Assembly: GCA_947462335.1 (NCBI GenBank)
Contig: OX381710.1
Coordinates: 25,265,772 to 25,329,771 of the forward strand
Direction of reading: 5' to 3'
DNA: 64,000 nt
DNA from: Harmothoe impar
Taxonomy: Eukaryota; Annelida; Polychaeta; Phyllodocida; Polynoidae
Position numbers and translations under genes: made by a program
In this document: in pieces, positions 14,314 through 26,662 of the stretch
Layout: each line of letters starts with the position of its first letter
How positions within the stretch are numbered: the first letter of the stretch is position 1
Notes under the pieces: generated by a model
Told to the model about the DNA's origin: nothing
Seen by the model: the letters and a program-made list of their open reading frames with translations, nothing else
Database searches by the model: none

Positions 14314-14893
14314 CATCTGGCTAACACTATACATAGTGTTAGCCAGATGTTCTCATGTATAATCCAAACCTAATGTGAATTTGTATTGAGTATACATGAC
14401 TGCACATCCTCCCAATACTTATGATAACTTATCTTTTCCATTTACCCATAACTATATTGTACAATAAAGAAACAATATCCTTAACCCTATAAGGTCATGT
14501 TGGCTCATTAAAGCCTATGCTGCATTCATGCATACCAACTACAAAGAGCATAGGTCTCTAAAGGTTAAGTTGCATTGCAAGCACATGTAGCACAAGTCAT
14601 ATTTATAGTTGTTTTGGTATCAGTTAGGTTAAACCTGACCTTGTTGATATTGGTAAACGTTGGCACAAAAATGCATGCAGGATTGCCATTTTTTATGCCA
14701 CCACAAAATCTATGCTTTTCTATAATTCACTTGATACCAGAATGCATAGTAATTTGATCAGTAGTTTACTTCCCTTCCTCAACTGTACGATTGGCTGTTC
14801 TGGCACTGAAACACTGATGGTTATACTGCAGGCCTATATCGTTGCTGATTCAGCCTGATAACTTCCTGAACCAATGAACCACCACTCCCGGCA
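14314..14893. mobile_element. Unclassified insertion in the right arm with a 38-bp palindrome at one end
   Basis: The left arm reads straight from 'tctatagaccat' to 'gcaatctattg' (about 3778-3804, on the + strand). The right arm has about 580 extra bases at that point. One edge is a perfect inverted repeat with 18-bp arms and a 2-bp spacer (14313-14330 and 14333-14350, starting ACATCTGGCTAAC). The other edge has no matching inverted sequence that I can see, and I find no target duplication, so it is not a standard TIR element. There is no ORF with recognisable content. Confidence 0.45.
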
Positions 14894-15425
14894 GGTCTAT
14901 AGTGAACAGACGTTAATGATCCCTAATGGGCAGGTCTATTGAGGGCCCTCTCTTTTACATCTCTATGCCTTTGAGACGTTTGCTACTATTCCTGATTGAT
15001 TCAGAGTGTGGTTCCTTTCATATAATTATGCTCAAGGATAGCATGGCACTGTCCATTATTGTGAGCACCCCATATACTATTCTGAGTGTACAGGTTCTCT
15101 ATTGCGTACAGCTGTCAATTTTGTTCTATGTGGCAAGATACTTATTAAGCATCAAAGCCCAACCATTGTAATGGCTGCTGTTCTTAGCATTATATGTTAT
15201 CCCGCTATAAATCGTATAGTAGATAGATTCAAAGGGTAGTTTGTGGGGTTCGATTTTACGAGATTCCTTCAGCACTAAACTGTTTACTGGAAAATGCCTA
15301 TGCATCAATGCTACAATAGTAATAATCATAAGATGATATTTTAAGGTTAGAATCCTCTGATTTCTGGTCAGGTTGATGATAGTGGTCATGTAAACAGGTA
15401 CTATAGGTGGTATGTGCAGCTGTCT

Positions 15426-15651
15426 GGGTTGAGTTATGGTGTATGGAGGCTAGTGAGCGGACAGGGGGTTAAGGTGTGAGGTGTGGGCACATTCAGTGTG
15501 ATGGGCATATGTTCTGGATTCCAACGGTGTCAGCCGAGGCAGAGGTGAATGTAATCACTTCCGCAGTCAAGCAAACCAAAGGGAAGGGAATTTTGTATGG
15601 TAGCGTTACAGGGAACTGGGGACGAAGGGACGTAGAGGCGAATGAGTTTAG
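15426..15651. other. Short unassigned stretch before a MITE
   Basis: Beyond the end of the inverted-repeat homology. It contains the open frame 15476-15709, which runs into the following TIR element and has no domain signal. It ends with the TTAG flank of that element (15648-15651). Confidence 0.4.
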
Positions 15652-15982
15652 GGCTGTGTCTCACGACCTTGGGCCAATGTTTTTGTCTCTGACCGGGTGC
15701 CATCTCTGACCAGGTGCCGTCTCTGACCAGGTGCCGTCTCTGACCTGTTGTCAGAGGAATGTGTTTTTTAATTGTTAACCTATACTCGTATATATAAGGA
15801 TTTGTAAAAACTTTATGGCAGTTGTTACGTAATTATAATTAGCCTCCTGCTGTTGACAGAAGGTAACTAAACTCCCAAAGTGATGTCCGGTCAGAGACGG
15901 CACCCAGTCAGAGACGGCACCTGGTCAGAGACGGCACCCAGTCAGAGACAAAAACATTGGCCCAAGGTCGTGAGACACAGCC
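15652..15982. mobile_element. 331-bp MITE with 94-bp TIRs containing 17-bp tandem repeats
   Basis: Both termini are 94 bp long and nearly identical in inverted orientation (15652-15745 and 15889-15982), starting GGCTGTGTCTCACGACC. Each TIR ends with about 3.6 copies of a 17-bp unit (GTCTCTGACCAGGTGCC). The four bases TTAG flank both sides (15648-15651, 15983-15986), a likely target duplication. The centre (about 143 bp) is AT-rich and non-coding. The 4-bp duplication suits several DNA-transposon superfamilies; I cannot choose one. Open frames crossing it (15880-16173) are by-products of the repeats. Confidence 0.88.
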
Positions 15983-17017
15983 TTAGACTAGAAGAGTGTA
16001 GTCGATTTGGGATGCATGATATTTGGTACTATGATTATTCCCACAGTCGTAGAAGCAAGAAACACACCTATCTTCTGTCCTATTTTTCACAAAGGCCAAT
16101 TAGCTATGCCAATATTCTTATCAGCCCATGTTCTGGCAGCCAGTATCATGCAAACATCATGCCAACAAGATAGAGAGCCTGTCTCCAAACAATCACATAC
16201 CCACGGTCCCACAGACCACCAGAGAGATTGCAATTGATAGACCTATAGAGAGATACCAATTGATATGATGACAGATATTTTCATGGTGATGCATGGGAGA
16301 GCAGGGTCCGTGAGGGCTGACAGATATGTTTTTGAGGGGCTGCCAACTGCCAACAGAGGATCGAGAGCCTCCACCTGTGGCTGTATGTGGTGCTTCTCCA
16401 CACTAGATCCCTTGTTGTCCCAGTCAGAGTTTCCTTTCACCAATTTTCTTAGCTCAATATTCCTGTTTCTATTATCAAGGGTTTGAATTGGATTTCTGTC
16501 CACTTCACATCTGCTGGGTTGTTTCCCTCTTGTTTCCCTCTATTATGATCAATTAATGTATACCAAATATTCAAAATGAAATAAAGCAAGATCAGATTTT
16601 GCTATGTTAACTGTGGTTGGGCTTGATCTCAGTATTCTCCTTACACCTACTTGTGTACTGCCTTGTCTGTAAAACTGTGAAACTATGAAACTGTGAAACA
16701 TAAGACATAAGTTGCATTAATATAGGAGTTGAAAGAGTATGAGAGAACATCTAGCAGTCGGAAGGATTTGTTTTATTCTGAAAATACCATCACTAGCACT
16801 CAATTTCAAAAGCATGGATCTCCCTTGTAGCAATGACGCCCACGACCATTTAATCTACGGGATTCTAGTTGGTAGTTTCCCATCTGTACTTATATTTCCA
16901 ATTGTCTTTCTATTAAGCATATTTGATACTGCTTAGGTCAGTACAGTCATCTGAGTTACTGACGTCTTTTAATCTTAGTTTGTCCCAGCCCATAGACGTC
17001 CCTCATGTGTTCTGTCA

Positions 17018-17085
17018 TCATGATGCTTGAATGCAGCATTTCTGAGTTATTCGCCAGGGATGCATTCATGCATCATGCCAACAAC
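17018..17085. repeat. GCAT-rich imperfect hairpin repeat, copy 3
   Basis: Left half CATGATGCTTGAATGCAGC, right half GATGCATTCATGCATCATGC, around a GAGTTATTCGCCAGG centre. Same design as the copy at 7085-7155. Confidence 0.6.
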
Positions 17086-18804
17086 ACCCATACCATATAA
17101 AAGTGTACCACTACATGACTCTTAAAGGGTCAGTAGGTTTGTTCCAACGCATTGCCAATGTATACTGTAAGATAAAGCCCGAGATATGAAGGACACAAAT
17201 ATCCTCTCTCTTCCTGCCTCTTGTTCCTCTTAGCCCTCCTTCCCTCTTTTCCTGCTTCTATTCCTTTCCCCTGTATAGTCCTTTCCTATCTATAATTACT
17301 CATCCATCTGCCACATCCCATGTCATCGCATGTTACAACCAGCAATGGGCTCCACAGTCAAACACAAGTACCGTAGAAAGTTTGTTTTAGCTATGAACTA
17401 AGCCAACTAGTGCAACTTTTAGTTTTGGTCTGTCGTGTTGGCTACAATCCAATCAGGGAGCAGCTGGGAAACTTCCCCTTTGTCTCCTGCAGCCCCCGCA
17501 CACTCCTTGCTCTGCATTAACTCTGTAGACGCTACTCATACAACACCCTCCTAACTGTACCCAATACCCCCTCCATGGTGGCCTCTCTTTAGATTTCCTC
17601 AGGCTGTAGAGCCATGTATTTCTGGCCAACTGTGAAACTATACGTGCGATTTAAGTCTGTTATGACCACGTCGGGGCTAGCCTATAACAAGCAAGTCTTG
17701 ACCATTCCCCCTGTTGACTTTTTAGTCTTTAATTACATAACCTATTTGAGTTTGTAATGTCCATATGAAGATGTCTGTAATTTTCAAAATCATACTGATG
17801 ATTAAAAATAGTCCATAAAAGATAGTGCAAATCATGGTCAGAATAAGCTCTATATCTTTTGATTTGTGAAGCTAAACAGATATGGATATCATCTTTGCTC
17901 CGTTGAAGTATAGATTTCTAGGCATATCAGAGTCCTTTTTGTATTCTATTAGGCCCTACATATTCCAAACTATTTCCCTAGCTCCTCCATGTTAATCTTT
18001 TATCACCATGTTCCCTACAGCATGAGCCTGTTACAGAGAGAATGGAGAGAGTAAATCCTATGGCTTCATTGTGACTGTCTAGGAACACCTGCAATGTTAA
18101 TGGGCACGTCAGTGTGGTAGTCTAGATGCCATCGTTCTTGCTTTGGGATTTTACTGGTGTATAATATGTAAAAACACATAAGTTATTTCTATGTCTGCTT
18201 TTAAAACGGGTGAATTGAAGTAGATTTTGACAATAGGAACGCGGCCACAATACCCTATTCATGTAGTTATTATGGCCTCCTTATTCTTTGGAACTCTGAG
18301 TTAAAGAAGTCCCTGAAACATCATAGTTGTCAGTGTGAATAGTTCAATGCAGTATTCAAACCTGTCTTTAGGTGTGAGGAAGGCATCACACGTCAACACC
18401 ACAGTGCGAATGAAACAAAAGCCAGTGAGACTCACTCAAGTGACAAACCTATTTGTGTAAAGGTCACCCAGAATTGGCTTGTCTCTAGGTTGACTCTTCA
18501 GTTTCTGGATAAGATGCGCAGCTAGGCTCAAACTTAGAATTCTACCTCTGCCTTTAAACCCCTCTAAGCATATTATAGCACTAGCTAAGGAGCAGGGGAA
18601 GCAGCTCCGAATGAATCAATAATCGTGTGGGTCAGACATGGCTAGGGCTGGAGTTGCTCCACAAATTAACAATTATTAACCCTTTAACGACGGCATGTTG
18701 CCCTAAAGTAATATTTGTCGATACTGTCTTCCTATACAGTGTCGGCAAGTAGCTTGCCGGCATTATATTGGTGGATTATGCTGATGCTTTGGGAGTGTAT
18801 CAAC

Positions 18805-18880
18805 CCCGTATTATGGTCAGCATGACGCCCGAATTAGACGGTGGTGAGTTACTTGCCAGAGCTGTATTCATACATCAGGG
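18805..18880. repeat. GCAT-rich imperfect hairpin repeat, copy 4
   Basis: A diverged copy: CAGCATGACGCCCGAATT on the left, GAGTTACTTGCCAGAGCTG in the centre and CATACATCAGGGTG on the right. Confidence 0.5.
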
Positions 18881-21257
18881 TGACAAAGGGCACATTAAAG
18901 CACAACGCGGGCCTCAAATGGTTAAGGGTGCTGACCGACCTGAAGCAGACTCGCTCAACCAGTACCTTTTCCCACCACAAGGGCTCCAAATGGGACTGGT
19001 GGGACTACTATACTTAGATTGTTACATCAGGCTGTGCACAGGAATTGGTGTACAGGATTTGATTGGTCAACTCCTGAGGAAAAGTTAGTGAAATAAGTTT
19101 TTATATGAGTTTGCCCAGACTATACTATCATAGAGTCGGGCCTTAGACTGACCTGAAGGGGCTCAGTGCTGTGGTGAGCATGCGCTTTCCGTCATGACTA
19201 GCCACCATGAATGTTGTCCTGGTGGACCTATGCTCCTCCCTCCCAAGAACTTCAGCTGCCAAAATAACGCATTTCCGCATCAACTTTCCAAAAAGGTAGA
19301 CCCGTTATTCATTGAAGTAAGCCAACTGGCTAAAGCTGGCATAATGAAATCGACTATCCATCATGATGGGACACCTTCAACCCTCGGGCTAAAAAGAACA
19401 GACTGACATAATGATCAATGGGTCTATAGCTGCTGAAACCTCTCACAAACTCCTATCAACGTTGAGTGAATATGATGTGAGATTTCTGTGATTATTCATT
19501 GTTTTCTTATTAAAAGCACTAACAGTGCACACCTATGATGGATGGCCCCATCAATAAGCTTTGCAACGGAATACTGTATTGGCGGAACAGCAAGTCAATG
19601 TCATGACTTCTACTAAATTTGTGATTTATTTAAATACAGAGTAGGTACTAGACTGACTGTAGTAACTCGTCTCCTGTCATAAGACCAATTTAATCAAACC
19701 ATGTTCTCTATCAGACTGCATTGCCCTCTGACTAATCTCTGACCCCCATTAAATGTTTTGTAGAAAAATCACATCTCTCTTATGTTGTATTATATATTTT
19801 ATAACTCAAGATAATGTACTCAACATCAAATCCTTAGAATTATATTTAAAGGTTAATTTATTATGTCTGCGTTCTGCTTCCGTTCCGCAGCCTTGCAGAG
19901 TTTACCCCTACTCTCTATCTCTCGGTGGTCTCCCCTTTGCTTCATCTCCTTATCCATACATCATTAAGCACACTCCCACATGTCCTCTCTCCATTATTCC
20001 CCTTTCTCTGATCCCATTTGGTACATGCCTAAGCTGCTCTCCAGATTAATGATGTCATGAGGAGTTGCTCATTATAAACGACTCCATACTAACAAAGTTT
20101 CTACTTTCTTGAAAGTCATCCTTGCAGAATGATAATCTACTTCGAGGAGTTGTCCCGAAATTAATTCAGCACCCAGTCACCCTTACCCCACCCCGGATAC
20201 AAAGGGCACTATTCTGTCAGTTAGGCACTAGCTAATGGTCTCAGTAGGTACTGATTCTTATTGACAGGATTACATGGACCAAAAATCTAGCTGAAGGGGG
20301 TCAGACCTACACTGGCAACTCCTGTCCACTCCCCCTTCCATATACATGTACATATTCAGGGCATACCACAAGTGATGCCACCTTACTGACTGAGCTATAC
20401 TGCTGGTGAAAGCATTTAGCCTAATGACGAGATCATGCCTCCAACTGTCATCGATATGTTGAAGGCCGAATATATACAGAACTTTGTACACATATATCTA
20501 CGTGCAAGAAACCTTATTTTGATATCGACCAGCTGGCACTCATTTTCCATTTGAACATTGACTCTGACACCTGAGTCTTGGTAAAAAGTAAAGGTAATAC
20601 CATAAAAGTGAAACAAGGACTTTCTACTTATACTTGAGTGATTGGGCACTCACTCTGGTACAGGTTCAAGTTGGCAATTGCCACTGAAATGTCATGCCAT
20701 GGTTATTATTTCTGGTCTCTCACATTACGGAAGTCTTCCTTAATTGGAAACAGTCTTTCTTTTATACATTTGCCTCTGTAGTTTTCTCCAACACCTCATT
20801 GCGAATTGAGATAATTGGTCTGGGATTTTTCACATCGACAGTTTGTCTGGTGGATCGACATTGCAACTAGTCCAATTTAAGAGAGAGTCAAGCTTTTAAA
20901 TGAGTTTAGGGCTGATAAGCCAGATTGGCCCTTTGTAACCCTTACTATAGGAGTGCTACAGTCAGGAGGCCAGAGGGCCGAAAGTCACAGAATCCACGTT
21001 ATAAGAACAAAATTGCCGGTATGATACCGATGGTTCGAGGCCTTTCTGTACTCATAGCATATAATATATACCATGAGCTACCCTGGATGCCCTACATGTG
21101 GTCACTCACTTATGGCTCATTGATTTACCTGTTATATCATGGTATGACTGGTATTGTTAAGAAGATCCCTTGCTGGCTACACTAGGTTGGTCCTCATTGT
21201 GTCACTGACAAAAAGGATAAGCAGATCCTCTATGTCACAAATGGGGACTTCTATCTA

Positions 21258-21430
<173 letters not shown>

Positions 21431-21979
21431 TATGTAAAGTGTAGTGAGTACATCTCAACAATAAATGAATAGACAAGGTCCTCCAGTCAGAATACTAAGA
21501 GAGCATGAGTGTATAAGTATTGCAATATTTTTTTCACCTTGCCCTAAAAGGTCGTGGTGCAGCTGTCAAAAGGAGAGTTTGGTAGATGAAAGGGCAGATA
21601 CACTAAAGAAGCATAACTGGTTGGATGGGAAAGTCCCTAGGATACATTTTTCTAGGAGGGTTGTGTTTGTGTCTATTTCCGTAGTGAACACATGTCAGGG
21701 GTGTTATACCAGAAATGCTAAATTATGCAAGGATGTGTATGCATATAAAACAAAGTCTACTTCCCCACTCCTCTCGAGATTCATTCTGTCCAATTTTCCT
21801 ACCCTTCAATCACAGGGTTCGAATCCTTCACATTTCCTATATTGTAAAGTAACGCACAGGGTAAAATCAGTTTTGGTCTCTCCTCAAGAGGGGTCGGAAT
21901 CCTTTTGTTCGCTCTAGAGATTAGAGGGGTTCAAATTGTTCTTCTACAGCCTCCGCATCAACCCACCAGCCCCCATGCC
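21431..21979. other. Unassigned stretch
   Basis: It holds a 150-codon open frame (21465-21917, plus strand) with no recognisable domain, signal peptide or low-complexity signature. I regard it as probably chance. A GGTTCGAATCC word at 21810 matches a tRNA B-box consensus, but no tRNA folds around it. Confidence 0.35.
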
Positions 21980-24350
21980 CTCATCCTTCCAACCTCTAAT
22001 AAACCTAAGGGCATGTAATAGCTGAAGCAGGTTCAGAAAGGATCCAGCCTTTTAGGCAATGAGTTTTTAATCACCAGCCCGGTGGCTGTGCATGGTTAGT
22101 AAATAACTATCTGTCATATTCATACTGACTTAGGACCAACACTGTTACAACGGATATACATATATGTGTCCTATAATGATTGGGTCTGAATGTCGCAGCA
22201 AAGGCCTTTTCTACAATTGATACTAACATTTCCTAACAGGCTGTACATTCTGTGATGTCTAAATACACAGAACCTTTGCCTTGGTAGTCTCATCTATTCT
22301 ATCTTTCCCCCTCTTACACTTTCTTCCCTATATGTACACAGGCAAATGCAAAGGGCTTCTAGCCAAAGTAATTAGTACTAATGTGCCTGTGGGCGACTGT
22401 TGTCAGTTATACTTCTGAGAGGGAGTTGTCTACCTCTATTATTAGGGAATACTATAGACATCTGAACTACAGATAGGACCGTGGACATTAAGACAAAAGC
22501 TGATAATTGAACACTTTATAACCCTATAGCATACTGATTTAATGTGTTATCTCCTTTGCCGTCCTGATACATGAATGCAGCTTTAGCGGGTCGACTCCTC
22601 AGCCTGTATGCATGGAAACCACCCATAGAGTCGGCATGATACTTGAAGGCAGTATTGGGGAGTTACTTGCTAAGGCAATAGGGCAAGCACAGTCATGCAT
22701 TTCTGCAAAATGAAGAAACTCTGCAGAAACTCATCTTTCATTCCAATATCAAATCAGCTGTTATACCTGCACAATTTCACCTGATGATCACTTTTCATCC
22801 AAAATATATCGAGTTTTAACAAAGGCCCTCTATTCATGCATGCTCTGATTCTAAGGGAGATACTTTAGGATATAATATGAATTATACATCAATCTGTTTA
22901 CAATTGTGTAAGATGCATGGGATAGCTGTTTAAATAGGGATGAATACATGCCATCGATGACGCTATGAGAGAGTCAATTAACGAATTTTTCATTAAGGTT
23001 AAAACAGTGTGATTAGGTGTATCGCCAAGTCAGAACTCATTTTGTCCTACATAATGGTCTCATTACACTCCTACAAAACGCATCATCAGAGGCATAATGC
23101 CGCTAAATACCTGCCCACAAACTCAAACAAGCAGGGTGCTTAATATGTGGATACCAGTGTCTATTTAGTGTGATAGCAGAAGGGTATTATAGCCTGATGA
23201 TAGGAATGGACGGCCGTCTGTAATTGGTATGGTTACATTAGACAGCTATTGTTAACAGAGGGGAGCCACTATAGTGGTTGCCATCTCAACGATTAGTGCA
23301 AGTTATCTGGATGTGTTCAGATGAAACCAATGCCTATGATTTTTGAATTGCCTAGATGGCTATATACTACCCGGTATATTTATTGTTCATCAGACTAGTG
23401 CCAAAAGATGGCAAGGCACCTTGTGAATATGGCACGTTGAAATTATTGATCGAGAGAAGTAATGTCTATTCAAATAATTATGTTCACACACATCTATATC
23501 ATACCCTGTTGGTATGAGCTGTGCCGATACATACGTTTGCAGACTAATGTAATTATCTCCATGTTATTTCCGCTAGCCATTCATTTTGTTCGTCATATTG
23601 TTCAGAGTAAATTCTACATATGGGTTGAGACTAGAGGGTTTACAAGTGTTTCTGCTGGGATAAACCTCTGTGGAGGATGAAGATTAAATCTTAGATCAAA
23701 TCATAAACTTTATGAATGAATGCCTTGGAGGCTCATAATCTGGGGTAGAGAGCGTGGTTAAACAGACAAGCAATATCTTATAGTTTAGAAATAATTATAC
23801 ATGTTTGATATTTATAACACTGTTTACAACTAGTCTATGACATAGGAAAGTAGGATATGATAAGGTAGCCTAATTCTTATCGATCTTGCAAAGGCAAGCA
23901 TAACCCATAAAGGTTTATAATGTCCTTTCAGTTATGTATAACCAGTAGCTACCAATGTAACAACACTCTATCATCCTTATCTGACATTCTTCCCATTACT
24001 TCCTACTGTATCACGTGACAACCTCCACTTGTTATGACTTCATACCACCCATGCAGTATCTAATTATGGGCCGGCTCACACCATCCCCCCTCTATTAAGG
24101 ACCTTCCCAACTCTCCCCATCCTCCAGCCTCCAGGGGCCCCACTCACCAGTTCCCACTGACAAATCCATTAATATGCCTGATTCGCTCCCTGTGTCTCAC
24201 AGCCTGGAAAAGAATTGACGAGGCCAGGAGGTCATGTGACAAAATAGGAAGTGTAATGCATCATATGCTCACATAGCTGTGAGGGCTTCACATGATGCGG
24301 GATAGATGGTGCCACTGAGTGCAGGCTAATGGTGGCTGGCTATGTGCTAT
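21980..24350 (+). repeat. Third, more diverged copy of the inverted-repeat arm
   Basis: Same orientation as 11115-15425. Matching landmarks: 'cagaaaggatccagccttttaggcaat' type sequence at 22035 with 11863-11892; the block at 22230-22420 with 12200-12390; 23085-23120 with 12815-12860; 24110-24330 with 14040-14230. It contains a diverged GCAT-rich hairpin at 22628-22710. It is more indel-rich than the two arms are to each other. Non-coding. Confidence 0.65.
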
Positions 24351-26460
24351 ATAGACCTCTTTATATTCATGGCTCTTATATATATTGCTCCTGCCTTCGA
24401 TATCAAACCCAAAACACTAACATTATTATGGGGTAGTTTCAGTCAAATCCACCTACGCCTTTGCATAAGTGAGGCATCAGTAGCACCAGGAGCAAAGCAT
24501 AAGACTTACAAACAAGAGTCAAACACATACTATTCATATGTGTAAGATAGTATATACATATTGAATAACAAGTACTGGTTTAGAGTCTGCTCATGTATGT
24601 AGTGACAGTGATGTATACATGTGGTATGGCTAATAGTGTGTGCCTTTCTGAGGTGAATTGTGGTGCGTTGAGGCCAGGGAGCTACAGGTGTCAGCTCACA
24701 GGTACCAGACCACTGTAAGGTGTGGGGACATCCAGTGTTGGCACGTAGAAGGGACGTAACTCTGAGGGTTATAGCAAGGAAAACAGTAAGCCCATCTGGA
24801 ACTGGAGTGTACACTAGTGTAGAAGACTACTGTTACGCCTGAGAATACTCAGTCAATCACAGCATTAGAATGCTGGAAGCTGGTGTGGTTTAACCAGTAT
24901 GACACAACAAGAGAATCATAGGTCTACGCATTACGAGTATTCTAATACTAAACTGGAAGCAGGCAATGTCATAGGATTTGAAGGGCCTTGACATGATTAT
25001 CTGGGTTAAACCATCTACCTCAATTGCAAGCTAATAATCACCCATTTAACATATGCAATGACATTCTCTAAACCCCTATCCCTATACTCCGCTTTAGCCT
25101 ATTATTTATCCTATATATTTCTTAAATACTTAAGAGCTTAGATATAGCTTACCCAATTCATACTCACAATAGGTAATTACCCCTGGCCCACATCACCTAG
25201 TGACAAGCAGTGTGTATAAATAGGCTGCCTTCCTCCCACCGATCACATATCCGTCTGGAAAATACATCAATCATGCAGACGGACAGGAGGATGGTGATGA
25301 ATATGACGGCGGATATTATTATGGTAATGCATGCTAAAGCAGGGACTGTAAGGGCTAAGCTATCAGTTACCATTGCTGACAACCCCTGCCTTACATCCAT
25401 TCCTTCCCACGATTGTTAACTCCCCCTACCCTGCAGCCCTTACTCCTAGACTCCTCAACAAATCCCTTACACAATCTCCAAAAGGGGAAACATCCAACCT
25501 GTTGCTGTAAAGTATATAGTGTCGATTCACTTCGCTCTAGCTACTCATTGTAAGTTATTTTAATCAGTCTAGAGCCCTCTGCTCTTTCTATTGACAATGG
25601 TTTTAATTTAATTTCGGTTCCCTTCCACTCCCCCCTCCCCTGTCACATCAGTTCTAATTCTACTGCACCTATCTATCATGATCAGGTGATAGAGAGAAGA
25701 AGGCTAAACATGAAGTTGAACAGTAATGTCGACATCAACATTGATTACATTAAGTCTTTTATTCTATAGCCACTAATGTGTGTTTTTTTAGCCTGGTGTG
25801 ATTGTATTATCTCTTTCTCACTACAACTATTTTACAGTGACTATAATCCAATCACATTGCCTTGTCTATCATACTTGTTCCAGCCAATGTCTCTAAGTAT
25901 AAGTCAAGTCTGATCAGTTAGTCTGTGCAGTCAGACAATGCATACAATAATAAATCTAGTCCAGAATCCAGTTGTGTGTCTCTAAAGTGAAAAGTCTAAA
26001 AGAGACAAGATTAAAAAAAAGTCTAAGTATGGAATAAGTTATTGTACTAAAATAGTCAGCACTAGGTCTGCATTATATATTGATGACAGCTCATTATAAG
26101 ATAAGAGACTCACTGGAATAAAGTAATTTGCCATTACAAATGACTTGATATACCCCATGATGTATATATCAGGAGGATCTGGAGTATTCATAAAGATGCA
26201 ATTCACGTGGTGCTTGCAAACATTGAATTGAAAACATTTTCAAAGAAGGTAGTGTGGCTTCATAAGCATTGCAAATGGGGATGCAATCAATGGTTTCAAT
26301 TTGTCTCGGATGTTCCGGACTGATACTTCCTCTGCAGCATTGTGAGCTGCTAGCAACTATTGGAAGCAGCTCGGGATGTTTTGGAATCCAGTCTGGTAAA
26401 CTTATAAATGAAGGTGATCTGTAAGAATACCAAGACATTGTGCAGATATATAATGCAATA
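24351..26460. repeat. Diverged repeats, no gene
   Basis: 25290-25385 resembles 16255-16355, which lies downstream of the right arm just as this lies downstream of the third copy. The repeated unit therefore probably extends past the arm. No coding region is supported; open frames at 24342-24545, 24530-24814, 25197-25419 and 26169-26438 have no motif. Confidence 0.5.
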
Positions 26461-26660
26461 CCGTGTTCAACGTAATAAGCGCACAGTGCGCTTGAAAAAT
26501 TATTACGGACACCTTTTAGTAGTTAAGAGTTTAATTGGGGTCAAAAATGGAGATGTTTTGGGTTATTTCTAGTATAAGAATCAGCAAAAAAAGGGGATGT
26601 GTGCGCTTATTAGGGGGTGTGCGCTTATTAGGGGGTGTGCACTTATTACATCGAATACGG
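26461..26660. mobile_element. 200-bp TA-flanked MITE with a subterminal 18-bp array
   Basis: The ends match in inverted orientation over about 24 bp (CCGTGTTCAACGTAATAAGC at the left; the right reads CCGTATTCGATGTAATAAG in reverse complement). TA lies immediately outside both ends (26459-26460, 26661-26662). The right side carries three copies of an 18-bp unit (TGTGCGCTTATTAGGGGG and variants, about 26596-26648). The element is non-coding and probably relies on a transposase with a TA target. Confidence 0.8.
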
Positions 26661-26662
26661 TA

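Larger units (their letters stand above)
11115..15425 (+). repeat. Right arm of the large inverted repeat
   Basis: Inverted partner of 3180-7155 (see that entry for landmark pairs). It is longer than the left arm mainly because of a roughly 580-bp segment at 14314-14893 that the left arm lacks, plus a TA microsatellite at 13956-13982. The same unit recurs in this orientation at 21980-24350 and 47620-48330, so it belongs to a dispersed family rather than being a one-off inversion. No coding region is supported. Confidence 0.8.
15987..21257. repeat. Diverged dispersed repeats, no gene
   Basis: No supported coding region. 16255-16355 resembles 25290-25385. 18360-18520 resembles 650-815. 19475-20700 resembles 7515-7830 in part. 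GCAT-rich hairpins lie at 17018-17085 and 18805-18880, and a short palindrome with 7-bp arms (CGGCAAG/CTTGCCG) lies near 18744-18760. The open frames 18768-19088, 19753-20049 and 20925-21185 have no recognisable motif. Confidence 0.5.

Noticed and set aside
14314..14893. Helitron
   Set aside because: A strong hairpin lies at one edge, but there is no CTRR end after it, no TC start at the other edge and no Rep/helicase sequence.
21465..21917. 150-codon frame containing a GGTTCGAATCC B-box-like word
   Set aside because: No recognisable protein features. No A box at the right distance, and no tRNA cloverleaf forms around the B-box word.
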